A stretch of DNA of 64,000 bases from Bdellovibrionales bacterium CG12_big_fil_rev_8_21_14_0_65_38_15 (GTDB taxonomy: Bacteria > Bdellovibrionota > Bacteriovoracia > Bacteriovoracales > Bacteriovoracaceae): assembly GCA_002787775.1 (NCBI GenBank), contig PCUW01000040.1, positions 43,334-107,333 on the forward strand, read 5' to 3'. The position numbers and the translations under genes were made by a program. Positions 16,868 to 25,601 of the stretch are shown here, one piece after another. The notes under the pieces are model-generated. The model was not told the origin of the DNA. It did not search any database and saw only the letters and a list, made by a program, of their open reading frames with translations. Numbering within the stretch: position 1 is the stretch's first letter; each line of letters opens with the position of its first letter.

Positions 16868-18211
16868 TTAAGTACTACTATCTGAGTTGAAGTCCATGTG
16901 GTTGTAGATTTCACTATCAGGCGCCAAGATATATTTATTCATTCTTAAAGAATCAAAAATAAAAGCTGGCACTCTCACGCGATAAAAAATACCTGTTTCA
17001 TGGTTATGTGTTGAGAGAATATTCGTTTTTCCTGCCACAACTGAGTGAGCTTCACCGTCTTCATATGGCACGAAAAGATCATACTTATTTTGTTTTTCTA
17101 AAAACCAATTCACCACATGGCTACGAAGCGCTTTGATATCTTCAGGATTAAAAGAACTGACAACAAAAGAGCCGGCGTGACTTCTTTTAATAATCTTCTC
17201 TTTGATCGGATCATTAAGGAGATCTTTTTTATTAAAGACAATCAGCTGTTCTTTATCGTGAACACCCAGTTCATTTAAAACTTCACGAGTGACTTTAAGC
17301 TGTTTCTCATAATGAGGATCGCTAATGTCTGCGACCAGAATAAGAAGATCAGCTTCTAGAGCAGATTCTAATGTGGTTTTAAAACCTTCAATTAATGTAT
17401 TAGGAAGATTTGAAATAAATCCCACCGTATCAATCAAAATCATTGGTGGGTGAGTGTCAGGATTTAATGTTCTAAAGGTTGAGTCTAGCGTGGCAAATAG
17501 CTTATTCTCTTCAAGAATACTTACTCGACACATTCTATTCATCAAAGAGCTTTTACCAGCGTTGGTATAACCAACAAGGGCCGCTGTAACAGCTTTGTTT
17601 TGGCGCTTCTTTTTTTGTTGTTCACGAGACTTTTTAATCGTTTCTAATTCTTTTTTATGAAATTCAATTCGATCGCGAATAATACGACGATCCAGCTCGA
17701 TTTGTTTTTCACCTTCACCGCCCAGAACACCAACACCACCACGCTGACGGTTTAAGTGGGACCAAAAGCCCATAAGTCGCGGAAGAAGATATTGAAGCCT
17801 GGAAATTTCAATTTGAATCTTGGCTTCTCTGGTTCTTGCGTGTCTGGCAAAAATTTCTAAAATAACGTGAACGCGATCGATGACTGACATACCAGTAATC
17901 TTTCGAATATTTCTTACCTGCGACGCTGACAGTTCGAAGTCAAAAACTAATAAGTCTGAGCCTTCGTCTTTGGCCTGCTTGGCCACTTCTTCAAGTTTTC
18001 CAGAGCCTAAGAAAGTTGCCGCATCAATTTGTTTTTTATTTTGAATAATTTCACTCATGGCCTTAATGCCAAGGGTGCGAAGGAGTTCTCTAAGCTCTGT
18101 TAAAGAGCGCTGACTTTCTTGAATCGTTCGATGTTCATCGAGCTGTGGAGCGACTAAAGAAACTAATGTTGCCTGAGACGAGATATTAATATGAAATTCG
18201 TTATCTAACAT
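16868..18211 (-). CDS. hflX: GTPase HflX (ribosome-associated)
   Basis: HflX binds the ribosome and splits stalled subunits. The N-terminal domain carries FLGSGKLEE, and a conserved glycine-rich linker (RQRGGVGVLGGEGEKQIELDRR) precedes the GTPase. The G domain has P-loop GYTNAGKSS, DTVGFI (G3), NKKD (G4) and a later Ser-containing G5 region. I start at ATG 18211, with GGAG four bases upstream; a TTG at 18223 is less likely. The start overlaps the panC stop by 11 bp, so hflX is the last gene of the pantothenate operon. Length (447 aa) is normal for the family. Confidence 0.95.
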   Translation of the reverse strand: MLDNEFHINISSQATLVSLVAPQLDEHRTIQESQRSLTELRELLRTLGIKAMSEIIQNKKQIDAATFLGSGKLEEVAKQAKDEGSDLLVFDFELSASQVRNIRKITGMSVIDRVHVILEIFARHARTREAKIQIEISRLQYLLPRLMGFWSHLNRQRGGVGVLGGEGEKQIELDRRIIRDRIEFHKKELETIKKSREQQKKKRQNKAVTAALVGYTNAGKSSLMNRMCRVSILEENKLFATLDSTFRTLNPDTHPPMILIDTVGFISNLPNTLIEGFKTTLESALEADLLILVADISDPHYEKQLKVTREVLNELGVHDKEQLIVFNKKDLLNDPIKEKIIKRSHAGSFVVSSFNPEDIKALRSHVVNWFLEKQNKYDLFVPYEDGEAHSVVAGKTNILSTHNHETGIFYRVRVPAFIFDSLRMNKYILAPDSEIYNHMDFNSDSST

Positions 18212-19040
18212 TGAGCTCCACAATTTTATTATCTAAGAGTCGGGTTTTGCCCATAAAGACAGCACCGACTAAGACAAAAAATTTATCACCGCTTTGAGGT
18301 GCTCGCAAGCTATTAGCCTCGAGTATTTCAAGGTAATCCCAGACAGGATTCTTGGTAATGTCGTTAATCTGACTTAAAACAGCGCTTAGACCCTCTTGAT
18401 TTAAGACAGAGCTCAACTGCTCGATGGTTCTTGGCAATATAAGGGCATCTTGGCGTTGATTGTCATTGAGATATTGGTTTCGCGATGAAAGCGCCAAACC
18501 GTCGTGGTCTCTTATGATTGGTAGCATCTTAATATGGGCCGTAAGTCTAAGATCTTTAGTCATGCGCTCAATGATTTTAACTTGCTGATAATCTTTTTGA
18601 CCAAAGTAAGCTAGCTCAGGCTTTACTAAAGTAAAGAGCTGATAAACAACTGTGGTCACACCAGCAAAATGAGTCGGTCTAGATTTTCCACAGAGAATTT
18701 TAGAAAGTTCTGGAAGTGCAATTTGAGTTTGAAATCCTTCAGGATAAATTTCACTATTATCTTTTGGGGCAAAAACAATAATGTCACCGTCAAGTGTCTT
18801 AAGTTTTTCTAAATCGTCATCCAAAGTTCTTGGATATTGCTCATAATCTTCACCGGGTCCAAATTGTTTTGGATTAACAAAGATGGTGACAACAGTACAT
18901 TCATTTTCTTTTACCGACTGTTCAACAAGGCTTAGATGACCAGAATGAAGATTACCCATGGTTGGAACAAGGCCAACAGAGCGACTAATAGAATTTCTCC
19001 ACGAAATAAATTCAGACGTGGAGGCTATGAGTTTGATCAT
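18201..19040 (-). CDS. panC: Pantothenate synthetase
   Basis: PanC condenses pantoate with beta-alanine using ATP to give pantothenate. The adenylation signature is clear: PTMGNLHSGH (HIGH motif), FVNPKQF, the GQKDYQQV stretch and LSSRNQYL (KMSKS equivalent). I start at ATG 19040 (MIKLIAS...), which gives 279 residues, the family norm; the TTG at 19070 would lie deeper in coaBC. The gene overlaps coaBC by 29 bp on its 5' side and hflX by 11 bp on its 3' side. Confidence 0.95.
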   Translation of the reverse strand: MIKLIASTSEFISWRNSISRSVGLVPTMGNLHSGHLSLVEQSVKENECTVVTIFVNPKQFGPGEDYEQYPRTLDDDLEKLKTLDGDIIVFAPKDNSEIYPEGFQTQIALPELSKILCGKSRPTHFAGVTTVVYQLFTLVKPELAYFGQKDYQQVKIIERMTKDLRLTAHIKMLPIIRDHDGLALSSRNQYLNDNQRQDALILPRTIEQLSSVLNQEGLSAVLSQINDITKNPVWDYLEILEANSLRAPQSGDKFFVLVGAVFMGKTRLLDNKIVELNVR

Positions 19041-20250
19041 GCCTAATTGATTCCAAAATTTTATGAGCAAGTTGCTCTTTTGTTAATGTACCCTGAAATA
19101 CGATATTCTGATTACCGCGATAAAAAATATATTCAGGCGCAGTATCACCAAAGCCCTGATTAAAACCAACTTTCGTGCCAATCAATAAATCAACAGGCTT
19201 ATCGTTCCATTTCTTATCAAGCGTTGTCACAGAGAGATCTGTTTCTGCTGCAAAACCAATCATGGTCTGCTCAGAACTTCTAAGACTTAAGAGATGTTTT
19301 AAAATATCTTGAGACTTTTCAAAGGGGAGTGATCCACTAAGTTGATCTTTTTTTAATTTTGATGCGCTTGTGTGAAAAGCAATGTCACCAATGGCCGCAC
19401 TTGAAATATAAGCACTCGCGTCTTTAAAAGAAGCTGTAACGGTTTCAAACATCTCTTGCGTAGTTGCTACTCTATCAATCAAGACTCGTGGATGATCAAT
19501 AAGCAAATCAATTTTTGAAGTAGAGTATTTCGCGCCGACTAAGTGGACTTGATATCCAAGGCGTAAAGCTTCAACGGCAAGCCAATAACCAGTTTCTCCA
19601 GAACTCGCGTTGGTCACAAATCGAACAGGATCAATCGGTGCAATCGTGGCACCTGTTGTGATTAACACTTTCTTTTGAAGTGCTTTATGCTCAAAACTTT
19701 GAATCAACGTTAACATTTCTTCAACGCTTGCTAGTTTACCGTCCCCATTTTCACCACAAATCATTTCACCACTCATCGTTGAGTGCATATAAGTGAGTGG
19801 AAGAGAACTTAGTGTTTCACGGTTCTTTTTAACAATGGCATTGTCCCACATAGCAGGATTCATGGCCGGAAATAAAAGAACAGATACTTCAGGTTTTAAA
19901 GCTAAAAATAAACACGAAAGTAAATCATCAGCTAGACCATGACCTAATTTGTTTAATGTATTAGCACTCAGTGGAGCGATAACAACTTTTTGCGCCCATC
20001 TGGCCAGAGCGATATGTAAGACTTGATCATGCTCAAGTCCGTTGAACATTTCTTTTGTAGGGTTGTGATCATCTTGAGGTAAGTAAACATAGTCAGCACC
20101 CAAGTGCTTAAAAATTTCTGGCTTAATAAAATCCAGAGCACCCTGAGTTAAAACAACTCGTACATTATGTTTAAGCTTAGTCAGTCCTCGAACAAGATCG
20201 AAGGCTTTATAGCAGGCAATGGATCCGGTAACGGCCACAATGATATTCAT
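19012..20250 (-). CDS. coaBC: Bifunctional phosphopantothenoylcysteine decarboxylase / phosphopantothenate-cysteine ligase
   Basis: CoaBC (Dfp) makes phosphopantothenoylcysteine and decarboxylates it to 4'-phosphopantetheine. The N-terminal flavoprotein domain starts with VAVTGSIACYKA and contains APLSANT, PAMNPAMW and the MICGENGDGKL loop with the catalytic cysteine. The C-terminal CoaB domain begins about residue 195 with ITTGATIAPIDPVR and NASSG. Length (412 aa) is typical. It sits in the middle of a complete-looking pantothenate/CoA operon, 22 bp behind coaX. Confidence 0.96.
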   Translation of the reverse strand: MNIIVAVTGSIACYKAFDLVRGLTKLKHNVRVVLTQGALDFIKPEIFKHLGADYVYLPQDDHNPTKEMFNGLEHDQVLHIALARWAQKVVIAPLSANTLNKLGHGLADDLLSCLFLALKPEVSVLLFPAMNPAMWDNAIVKKNRETLSSLPLTYMHSTMSGEMICGENGDGKLASVEEMLTLIQSFEHKALQKKVLITTGATIAPIDPVRFVTNASSGETGYWLAVEALRLGYQVHLVGAKYSTSKIDLLIDHPRVLIDRVATTQEMFETVTASFKDASAYISSAAIGDIAFHTSASKLKKDQLSGSLPFEKSQDILKHLLSLRSSEQTMIGFAAETDLSVTTLDKKWNDKPVDLLIGTKVGFNQGFGDTAPEYIFYRGNQNIVFQGTLTKEQLAHKILESIRHDQTHSLHV

Positions 20251-20272
20251 AAGGGCGAGAATCGCATAATCC

Positions 20273-20986
20273 CTACATTATTCCTAGTTCATATGCTTTC
20301 TTAAGGCAGAAGTGCAGGGAGTGATGGATAAGGTGTGGCTCACTCATACAACCGGGAAACAGGGGTTTAAGCAGTTCGCCGTGGCCACCGGTGATCATAA
20401 TGCTTTGCGCATCATTGTCCTTAAGCTCGTCTTGAATTTTATGCAGTAAAAAATTGTAGCCCTGGGCAATAGCATCAAAGGTGTTAAGCGCTTTAATCGT
20501 AGGCTCCGCCTGAATGTTAACTTGATCAAGACTCAGTCTTGGAAGCTTGGCTCCTTTAAGTTTGAACACATCAAGATAGGTTTCAAAGCCTGGAATAATA
20601 ATTCCACCGCTGTGACCATTTTCACTGAGTAGATCAATCGTCGTAAAGGTACCAGCATCAATCACGGCGCGAATATTTTTATATTCATGATGAAGATAAT
20701 AAATCTGAACTAAGCGATCAGCCCCTAAGGTCCCCGCGTACTTTAAAGGCATCTTTAAAAAATCTTTAAAGGTTCGCCACTCCATGACTTCAATTGGAGA
20801 AAGCCATGAGTGATCAAAGTCATGACCCACTTTTGAGGTAATCGATTGAACTTTTTTAGCACCTACGGCATCGATACTTTGCTCATTAACAGCATCAAGT
20901 CTGGTGACTTGTTTAAGGCTTCCGTCAATAAACCATCCAACATGAGGGTTTGTGTTGCCTATATCAAAAGTAAGGATGAGTTCCAT
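20273..20986 (-). CDS. coaX: Type III pantothenate kinase
   Basis: CoaX phosphorylates pantothenate, the first committed CoA step. Type III signatures of the ASKHA fold are present: DIGNTN (residues 8-13), GTLGADR and DAGTFTTID. A late GGHGELL matches the ITGGHG loop. At 237 residues it is slightly short of the 250-260 usual but complete. It lies 5 bp behind panB and 22 bp before coaBC. No feedback-regulated CoaA is seen in the window. Confidence 0.93.
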   Translation of the reverse strand: MELILTFDIGNTNPHVGWFIDGSLKQVTRLDAVNEQSIDAVGAKKVQSITSKVGHDFDHSWLSPIEVMEWRTFKDFLKMPLKYAGTLGADRLVQIYYLHHEYKNIRAVIDAGTFTTIDLLSENGHSGGIIIPGFETYLDVFKLKGAKLPRLSLDQVNIQAEPTIKALNTFDAIAQGYNFLLHKIQDELKDNDAQSIMITGGHGELLKPLFPGCMSEPHLIHHSLHFCLKKAYELGIM

Positions 20987-20991
20987 GATTA

Positions 20992-21804
20992 TTATTGGGC
21001 TGGAATATTTTTAGAAAATCTACTTTTAGTGACTTCACGACTCTGCTTAAGATAATTTTCAATCAAAGTCTTTTTTGTTTCAAATAAATTGGCCACAGGT
21101 TTTACAAACTTTGGCGTATTATCTTCAGCCAATCCTAAAAGATCGTTAAGCACTAAGACTTGGCCATCGACTTGATCGCCACTACCAATTCCGATTGTTG
21201 GGATATTGAGCTTTTCTGTAATGATAGCTGAAGTCGTGGCATCTACACATTCAAGTACAACGGCGAATGCCCCAGCTTGTTCAAGCTTAATAGCTTCAGC
21301 TAGCAAACGATGAGCTGAATCTGTGGTTTTACCGTGAGTGAAATATCCACCAAGTTCGTGAACTGATTGAGGAGTTAGGCCAATATGTCCCATCACCGCG
21401 ACACCAGTTTCACTTAATCTTTTTATCATTGATAAAACGTGATCAGTAGCACCTTCAATTTTTAATGACTCGGCACCTGTTGCTCTAAAAAGCTCAACAG
21501 CATTTTTAATACCGTCATCAAAAGTCGCTGTCGCTCCAAATGGAAGATCAACCACAAGGAATTTATTTTTAGCGCCACGACGAACGGCACTTCCAAAAGT
21601 GATCATGTCTTGGATTGTCACAGGAACGGTTGTGTCGTAACCAAGCACAACGTTACCAACAGAGTCGCCGACCAAAATAAGATCAACAGAAGTTTGCTCG
21701 AGCATCTTAGCTGTTTGAAAATCATAACAAGTCAGCATCTGAAGAGATTCAGCTCCGCTAGAGGCTTTTCTTTTTCTAATCTGTCTTGTTGTTAGGGCTT
21801 TCAT
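20992..21804 (-). CDS. panB: 3-methyl-2-oxobutanoate hydroxymethyltransferase
   Basis: PanB transfers a hydroxymethyl group from methylene-THF to ketoisovalerate, giving ketopantoate. I see LTCYDFQTA, VGDSVGNVVLGYDTT (metal-binding Asp), VVDLPFG, the GAESLKIEG stretch with the active-site lysine region, GHIGLTPQ and IGIGSGDQVDGQVLVL. I start at ATG 21804 with GAGG six bases upstream; the TTG at 21816 is unneeded. It lies 1 bp behind the KARI-like gene, whose product would act on the PanB product. Confidence 0.96.
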   Translation of the reverse strand: MKALTTRQIRKRKASSGAESLQMLTCYDFQTAKMLEQTSVDLILVGDSVGNVVLGYDTTVPVTIQDMITFGSAVRRGAKNKFLVVDLPFGATATFDDGIKNAVELFRATGAESLKIEGATDHVLSMIKRLSETGVAVMGHIGLTPQSVHELGGYFTHGKTTDSAHRLLAEAIKLEQAGAFAVVLECVDATTSAIITEKLNIPTIGIGSGDQVDGQVLVLNDLLGLAEDNTPKFVKPVANLFETKKTLIENYLKQSREVTKSRFSKNIPAQ

Positions 21805-21805
21805 A

Positions 21806-22735
21806 TTAATCCTCAAACAATTGTGATTTTAATTTCAGGTGAGTTTGTTGCAAACTACTATGGCCCCACTCGTCGGCTATAGCTTCACGCAGAGCTGAAA
21901 AATCAGCGTCACTGGCTTGTTTGTAAAAGGTTCCCCGATCGATATCTTCAAAGAGAGTTTCTAATTTATTTTGATACGCTTTGTCAAAAAGCAGTTTGTC
22001 AGCCTTATAACCCCCTAAAAGGGCGTTAGGTGAAATCAACTTAAAGAACTCAGTGGGACCTAACTTAACGAGAGTGTTCGCTATGAGTTTCATCTCATAC
22101 CAACATTCTAAGTAGGCGAGCTCTTCACTGATGCCATTTTTTCTAAGTAGATTAAAACTAAGTTCAGCGGCCCTAGGTAAGACGGAACATAATATGGATT
22201 GCTCAGAAAAAAGATCAGCTTTAGTTTCTTCTTCAAAGGTTGCCGGATAAGGTCCTGCGTTGATACCCAAAGCTTTGGCCAATTCAAAAATCCATTCTTT
22301 TGTTTGTTCTTTATTCTGTGCAAATTCTACGGAGTAAACGGCAGCGAGTTTTCCTTTCGTTTCATAAAGAAAACGAAGTTCGCTGGCAATCGCTTTTGGT
22401 GCAAACAAGATAATTTCAGCGCCAAGTTTATCTCCGTCAATGAGCTTGCTCTCAATGGAATAGCCATGGGCGAAGATAAGTCTAGAGCCTTTTAAAAAGG
22501 TAATACCTTTTAAGACTTCATGATGAAGATGGTCCGGTGTTAGATTAACAAAGTCTCCAACATTTAGAGCCGCTTGCTCTAAAGTCGTGACATGTAGGCC
22601 GAGTTTAAGCGCTAGATCTTTTGATGGGCTTTCAGGTTTTAAGCAAACTTGAACATTCCAGCCAGAATCTTTTAGATTCATGGCCCATGCCTTTGCTTGA
22701 TTACCAAAGCCAATCAATGTGATAGTTTTATTCAT
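21806..22735 (-). CDS. KARI (IlvC)-family reductase, probable ketopantoate reductase
   Basis: This 309-residue protein has an N-terminal Rossmann fold (GFGNQAKAWAMNLKDSG). The C-terminal helical domain carries the ketol-acid reductoisomerase metal ligands: DLFSEQ (Asp and Glu), LECWYEMKLI (two Glu) and the substrate serine in ISPNALLG. The classical PanE fold is not seen. The gene leads the pan/coa operon, 1 bp before panB. That is the position expected for the ketopantoate-to-pantoate step, which IlvC can catalyse in several bacteria. No ilvB/N/D is nearby, so I infer ketopantoate reductase. A branched-chain KARI role remains possible. Start at ATG 22735; the TTG at 22771 would overlap the divergent gene. 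Confidence 0.85.
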   Translation of the reverse strand: MNKTITLIGFGNQAKAWAMNLKDSGWNVQVCLKPESPSKDLALKLGLHVTTLEQAALNVGDFVNLTPDHLHHEVLKGITFLKGSRLIFAHGYSIESKLIDGDKLGAEIILFAPKAIASELRFLYETKGKLAAVYSVEFAQNKEQTKEWIFELAKALGINAGPYPATFEEETKADLFSEQSILCSVLPRAAELSFNLLRKNGISEELAYLECWYEMKLIANTLVKLGPTEFFKLISPNALLGGYKADKLLFDKAYQNKLETLFEDIDRGTFYKQASDADFSALREAIADEWGHSSLQQTHLKLKSQLFED

Positions 22736-22761
22736 GGATAAATAAGTACCATGGAGTAAGC

Positions 22762-23487
22762 GTGGCGACAAAGTTAGCTTTCACGACCCTTAGAGAGGAT
22801 CAAGGCGAACCATTATTTTGGTCGATGCATTGGCAGCGCCTACTCAAGTCATGGAAATACTTTGGCTTACCATCCGTTCCCAACGAAAAAGAGCTCTTTT
22901 TAAAAGTCTGCCAATTTTTTAAAGAACAACCAGATCAGATTTTAAGAATAGATTTACTGAATGATCAACGTTTTGAATTTAATTCAAGACCACTCGTTTG
23001 CCGTGATAGTGAAGCTCTTCTTAAGTTATCGCTAAGTCAAAATAGACTTATGAAACGATCGATTCCACCTTGGTTAAAAGCGGGGGATTATTCTTGGAGA
23101 ATGAGTCAGCGTGAATTGGCTAGAAAGAAAAACTTTGATGACTATCTGTATTTAGATGAGCAAGAAAAGATAGCTGAAGCAACTGTGTCGAATCTTATTT
23201 GGTGTAAAGGCTCGACATTTTTCACACCACAGGTGAGTGAATATATCTTGCAAGGAATTACAGTTTCTCTTTTTTTAGAAAACCATAAAAATAATTTTAC
23301 TTGTTCAATATTTGATTTAAATGATTTGTTGGGCGCTGATGCAGCATGGCTAGTGAATGCAGTTACTGGGCCACAGAGAATTGCTAGTCTTGATCAACAT
23401 AAGTTTAGCTCAAAACTTCCCCAAGTGGATTTGGATCAGCTATACTGGGGACTCGTAAAACAGGATAGGAAAACTAGAAGTGAATAA
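22762..23487 (+). CDS. Class IV PLP-dependent aminotransferase / aminodeoxychorismate lyase-like
   Basis: The family includes branched-chain and D-amino acid aminotransferases and PabC. The PLP lysine is in the KAGDYSWR segment (about residue 107). The downstream hallmark reads EATVSNLIWCKGSTFFTP, then ILQGITVS. At 241 residues it is short, closer to PabC (about 270) than to IlvE (about 300), so 4-amino-4-deoxychorismate lyase for folate synthesis is the best guess. The GTG start has GGAG at 22753-22756, five bases upstream. It heads a run with yacG and an inositol phosphatase family gene. Confidence 0.8.
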   Translation: MATKLAFTTLREDQGEPLFWSMHWQRLLKSWKYFGLPSVPNEKELFLKVCQFFKEQPDQILRIDLLNDQRFEFNSRPLVCRDSEALLKLSLSQNRLMKRSIPPWLKAGDYSWRMSQRELARKKNFDDYLYLDEQEKIAEATVSNLIWCKGSTFFTPQVSEYILQGITVSLFLENHKNNFTCSIFDLNDLLGADAAWLVNAVTGPQRIASLDQHKFSSKLPQVDLDQLYWGLVKQDRKTRSE

Positions 23488-23704
23488 AGTGATGATGATT
23501 AAATGCGGACAATGCAAAACGGAATTTGATTATTATTCGTCAAAGTTTCGTCCCTTTTGTTGTGAACGCTGTAAGATGATCGATCTTGGTCATTGGTTTG
23601 CTGAAACCTATACCATTGCTTCAAAAGAACCTCTTAAAGAATCTGAAATGGAATTAGTAATTGAACATCAGCGTCTAAATGGAAATATGTCAGATGATGA
23701 GTAA
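23480..23704 (+). CDS. yacG: Zinc-binding DNA gyrase inhibitor YacG
   Basis: YacG is a small zinc protein that binds GyrB and blocks DNA binding. The four zinc cysteines follow the family pattern: Cys9/Cys12 (CGQC), then Cys27 and Cys31 in FCCERCKMIDLGHWF. The diagnostic IDLG-x-W-x-x-E-x-Y is present. An extra Cys28 replaces the usual Ser. Starts at GTG 23480, or ATG 23492/23495, are possible; the upstream gene overlap favours coupling. An acidic helical tail follows. Confidence 0.92.
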   Translation: MNKVMMIKCGQCKTEFDYYSSKFRPFCCERCKMIDLGHWFAETYTIASKEPLKESEMELVIEHQRLNGNMSDDE

Positions 23705-24527
23705 AAAAGAGATTAGAGACACACTTTTGTCTACGATCGAATTGGCCGAAAAAGCTGGGCAGAAACTTACTCGTTTTCAAAAAAAGATAGGCACATTAAA
23801 AGTCACTCATAAACAAGCTCTAGGTGTTGCTAGTGAAGCTGATGTAGCCGTAGAAAATTTTATAATTAAATCCTTAAAGTTAAAGTACCCAACGATGGAT
23901 GTTTTAGCAGAAGAAAATTATTACGAAAGTTTTGGTAATAAAAAACATGCTTATAAACATTATCAAGAGATTCCGTGGTGCTGGGTCGTTGATCCGTTAG
24001 ATGGAACAAACAATTTTTTAAGTGGGCTTGAGTACTACGGTGTTTGTATCGCCCTTACTCATTTTGGAAAACCAGTGCTTGGCGTTGTTCATCAGCCAGC
24101 AACAGGCTTCACTTATTATGCATGCGAAGGGCAGGGTGCCTTTAAAATTGTTCCTGGTAAGAAACCCAAAAAAATGACTGCTGTTGGAAAAAAACTACCA
24201 AACGCAATGCTGGCGACAGGATTTGCGACTGAAAAAGGAAAGGTTTTTGATCGGGAATTCGCTCTATTTAAAAATCTTATGGGCAAGAGCCGTGGCATTC
24301 GAAGAATGGGAAGCGCAGCTCTTGATTTGTGTTATGTCGCAGAAGGAATCTTTGATGGCTTTTGGGAAACAGGGCTTGCACCATGGGATGTAGCGGCTTC
24401 AGGGCTGATTTGCAAAGAATCAGGAGTTGAAGTGACAGACTATAGGGGCACTGATTTTCATCCGTTTCAAGAAACCATCGTTGCCGCTAGAAAGCCCTTG
24501 TATTTTGATCTGATTAAACTCGTCTGA
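23694..24527 (+). CDS. Inositol monophosphatase-family phosphatase
   Basis: The 277-residue protein carries all metal-binding motifs of the FIG superfamily: LAEEN (first Glu), WVVDPLDGTNNF and GLAPWDVAASGL. GSAALDLCYVAEG matches the family's C-terminal half. Members hydrolyse inositol-1-phosphate, PAP (CysQ) or sugar bisphosphates, and SuhB also works in rRNA antitermination. I cannot choose among these by sequence. The start is placed at ATG 23694, overlapping yacG by 11 bp; ATG 23697 is equally possible. Confidence 0.9.
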   Translation: MMSKKEIRDTLLSTIELAEKAGQKLTRFQKKIGTLKVTHKQALGVASEADVAVENFIIKSLKLKYPTMDVLAEENYYESFGNKKHAYKHYQEIPWCWVVDPLDGTNNFLSGLEYYGVCIALTHFGKPVLGVVHQPATGFTYYACEGQGAFKIVPGKKPKKMTAVGKKLPNAMLATGFATEKGKVFDREFALFKNLMGKSRGIRRMGSAALDLCYVAEGIFDGFWETGLAPWDVAASGLICKESGVEVTDYRGTDFHPFQETIVAARKPLYFDLIKLV

Positions 24528-24542
24528 CATATATGTTCTAAG

Positions 24543-24573
24543 GTTGACACGAATGGGGTCAACTCCCTATAAT
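24543..24573 (+). promoter_or_regulatory. Sigma-70 promoter overlapped by an inverted repeat
   Basis: TTGACA (24544-24549) and TATAAT (24568-24573), both perfect, are separated by 18 bp. GTTGAC (24543-24548) and GTCAAC (24558-24563) form a perfect 6 bp inverted repeat covering the -35 box and spacer, a likely operator. It drives the membrane-anchored coiled-coil gene starting at 24612. Confidence 0.75.
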
Positions 24574-24611
24574 TTTCATAGGATAACACGTGTTTCCAAG
24601 GAAGGATTGTC

Positions 24612-25592
24612 GTGACCGAGACTCTAAAATTGATCGTGACTAAGTTCACGGATGAAGCCATTACTATCACCAGTTTAGTTCTACTATTCGTTTTAGCAGT
24701 TCTTATTGTTTACTGGTTATATAACCGTAGAAAATTTAGAAAACTCACTCATCAAATTCCAGCCAGTGTTGTTAAAAATTATCTCGATAGTATTATTCAA
24801 AACTCTAGTTCACTAAAGTCATCTTTATTTCGCGGTAGCGGATTAGATCTTGGAGAAGGTATCCCTTCTGTGATGCCACTTAAAGATCTGCCAGTTTCAG
24901 GTGTTAATATTGGTGGGCAAGATAGTGAGTCACTTAATCAAAAAGTGGCGGAAGTGAATTCTCTAAAAGGAATGCTTTCTGATAAAGATAGAGTCATTAG
25001 TGAACTTGAAAAAAGACTTGAAGCTGGAATGGACGGTGATGCTTCTGAGCAAATCGATATCTATAAAAAAGAACTCACAGGTCTTAAAGAAAAACTAAAA
25101 CTTAAAGATGATGAGATTTCAGCAGCAAGATCTGCGGCTTCTGGCGGCGGAGCTGATACTTCAGATCTTGAAGCTCGCCTCGCTGCTTTATCAAAAGAGC
25201 GCGATGAAATGCGCGAAAGACTCGCAGAGTTTGAAATTATTTCGGAAGATCTTGCTGATATGAAGCGTATTAGACAAGAAAATGAGCAACTTAAAAATGA
25301 ATTAGATGCTCTTCGTGGTGGTAAAGCTCCAGCAGCAAAACCAGTAGAAGAAACTCCTGAAGAAATAGATGTTGCTGATGAGATTATCGAACAGGTTGCC
25401 AGTGAACCTGAAGAGGCCGCAGAAACAAACGCACTAGATGATTTTGAGCAAATGATCTCAAGTTCTGGTGATGAAGCTGAGGAGCCAGAATCAGATCCTG
25501 TTAAAGACAAAGAGATGGTTGGTAAGCAAGAAAAAGGTGAACAACGTTCAGCCGAAGAGCTACTAAGTGAATTTGAAAAAATGTTAGGCTAG
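24612..25592 (+). CDS. Membrane-anchored acidic coiled-coil protein
   Basis: The GTG start is supported by GAAGGA five bases upstream. The 326-residue product has one TM segment (about 17-37) followed by a basic patch. It then has a Gly/Ser linker, long heptad-rich coiled coil (about 110-235) and an Ala/Glu/Asp-rich disordered tail ending in a helix (ELLSEFEKMLG). A near-copy of that ending motif (DDFEQMISS) occurs about 40 residues earlier, possibly a repeated interaction peptide. The family is not recognised. It has its own strong promoter and is followed 9 bp later by an exported HEAT-like protein. Confidence 0.8.
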   Translation: MTETLKLIVTKFTDEAITITSLVLLFVLAVLIVYWLYNRRKFRKLTHQIPASVVKNYLDSIIQNSSSLKSSLFRGSGLDLGEGIPSVMPLKDLPVSGVNIGGQDSESLNQKVAEVNSLKGMLSDKDRVISELEKRLEAGMDGDASEQIDIYKKELTGLKEKLKLKDDEISAARSAASGGGADTSDLEARLAALSKERDEMRERLAEFEIISEDLADMKRIRQENEQLKNELDALRGGKAPAAKPVEETPEEIDVADEIIEQVASEPEEAAETNALDDFEQMISSSGDEAEEPESDPVKDKEMVGKQEKGEQRSAEELLSEFEKMLG

Positions 25593-25601
25593 GAGAGTTT
25601 A

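Noticed and set aside
16714..16914. 66-codon minus frame after hflX
   Set aside because: It overlaps the hflX 3' end in another frame, begins without a site and reads as random composition.
25061..25510. 149-codon minus-strand frame in the coiled-coil gene
   Set aside because: Ser/Ala-rich shadow of an acidic coiled-coil coding sequence; the plus-strand gene has a strong promoter and start.
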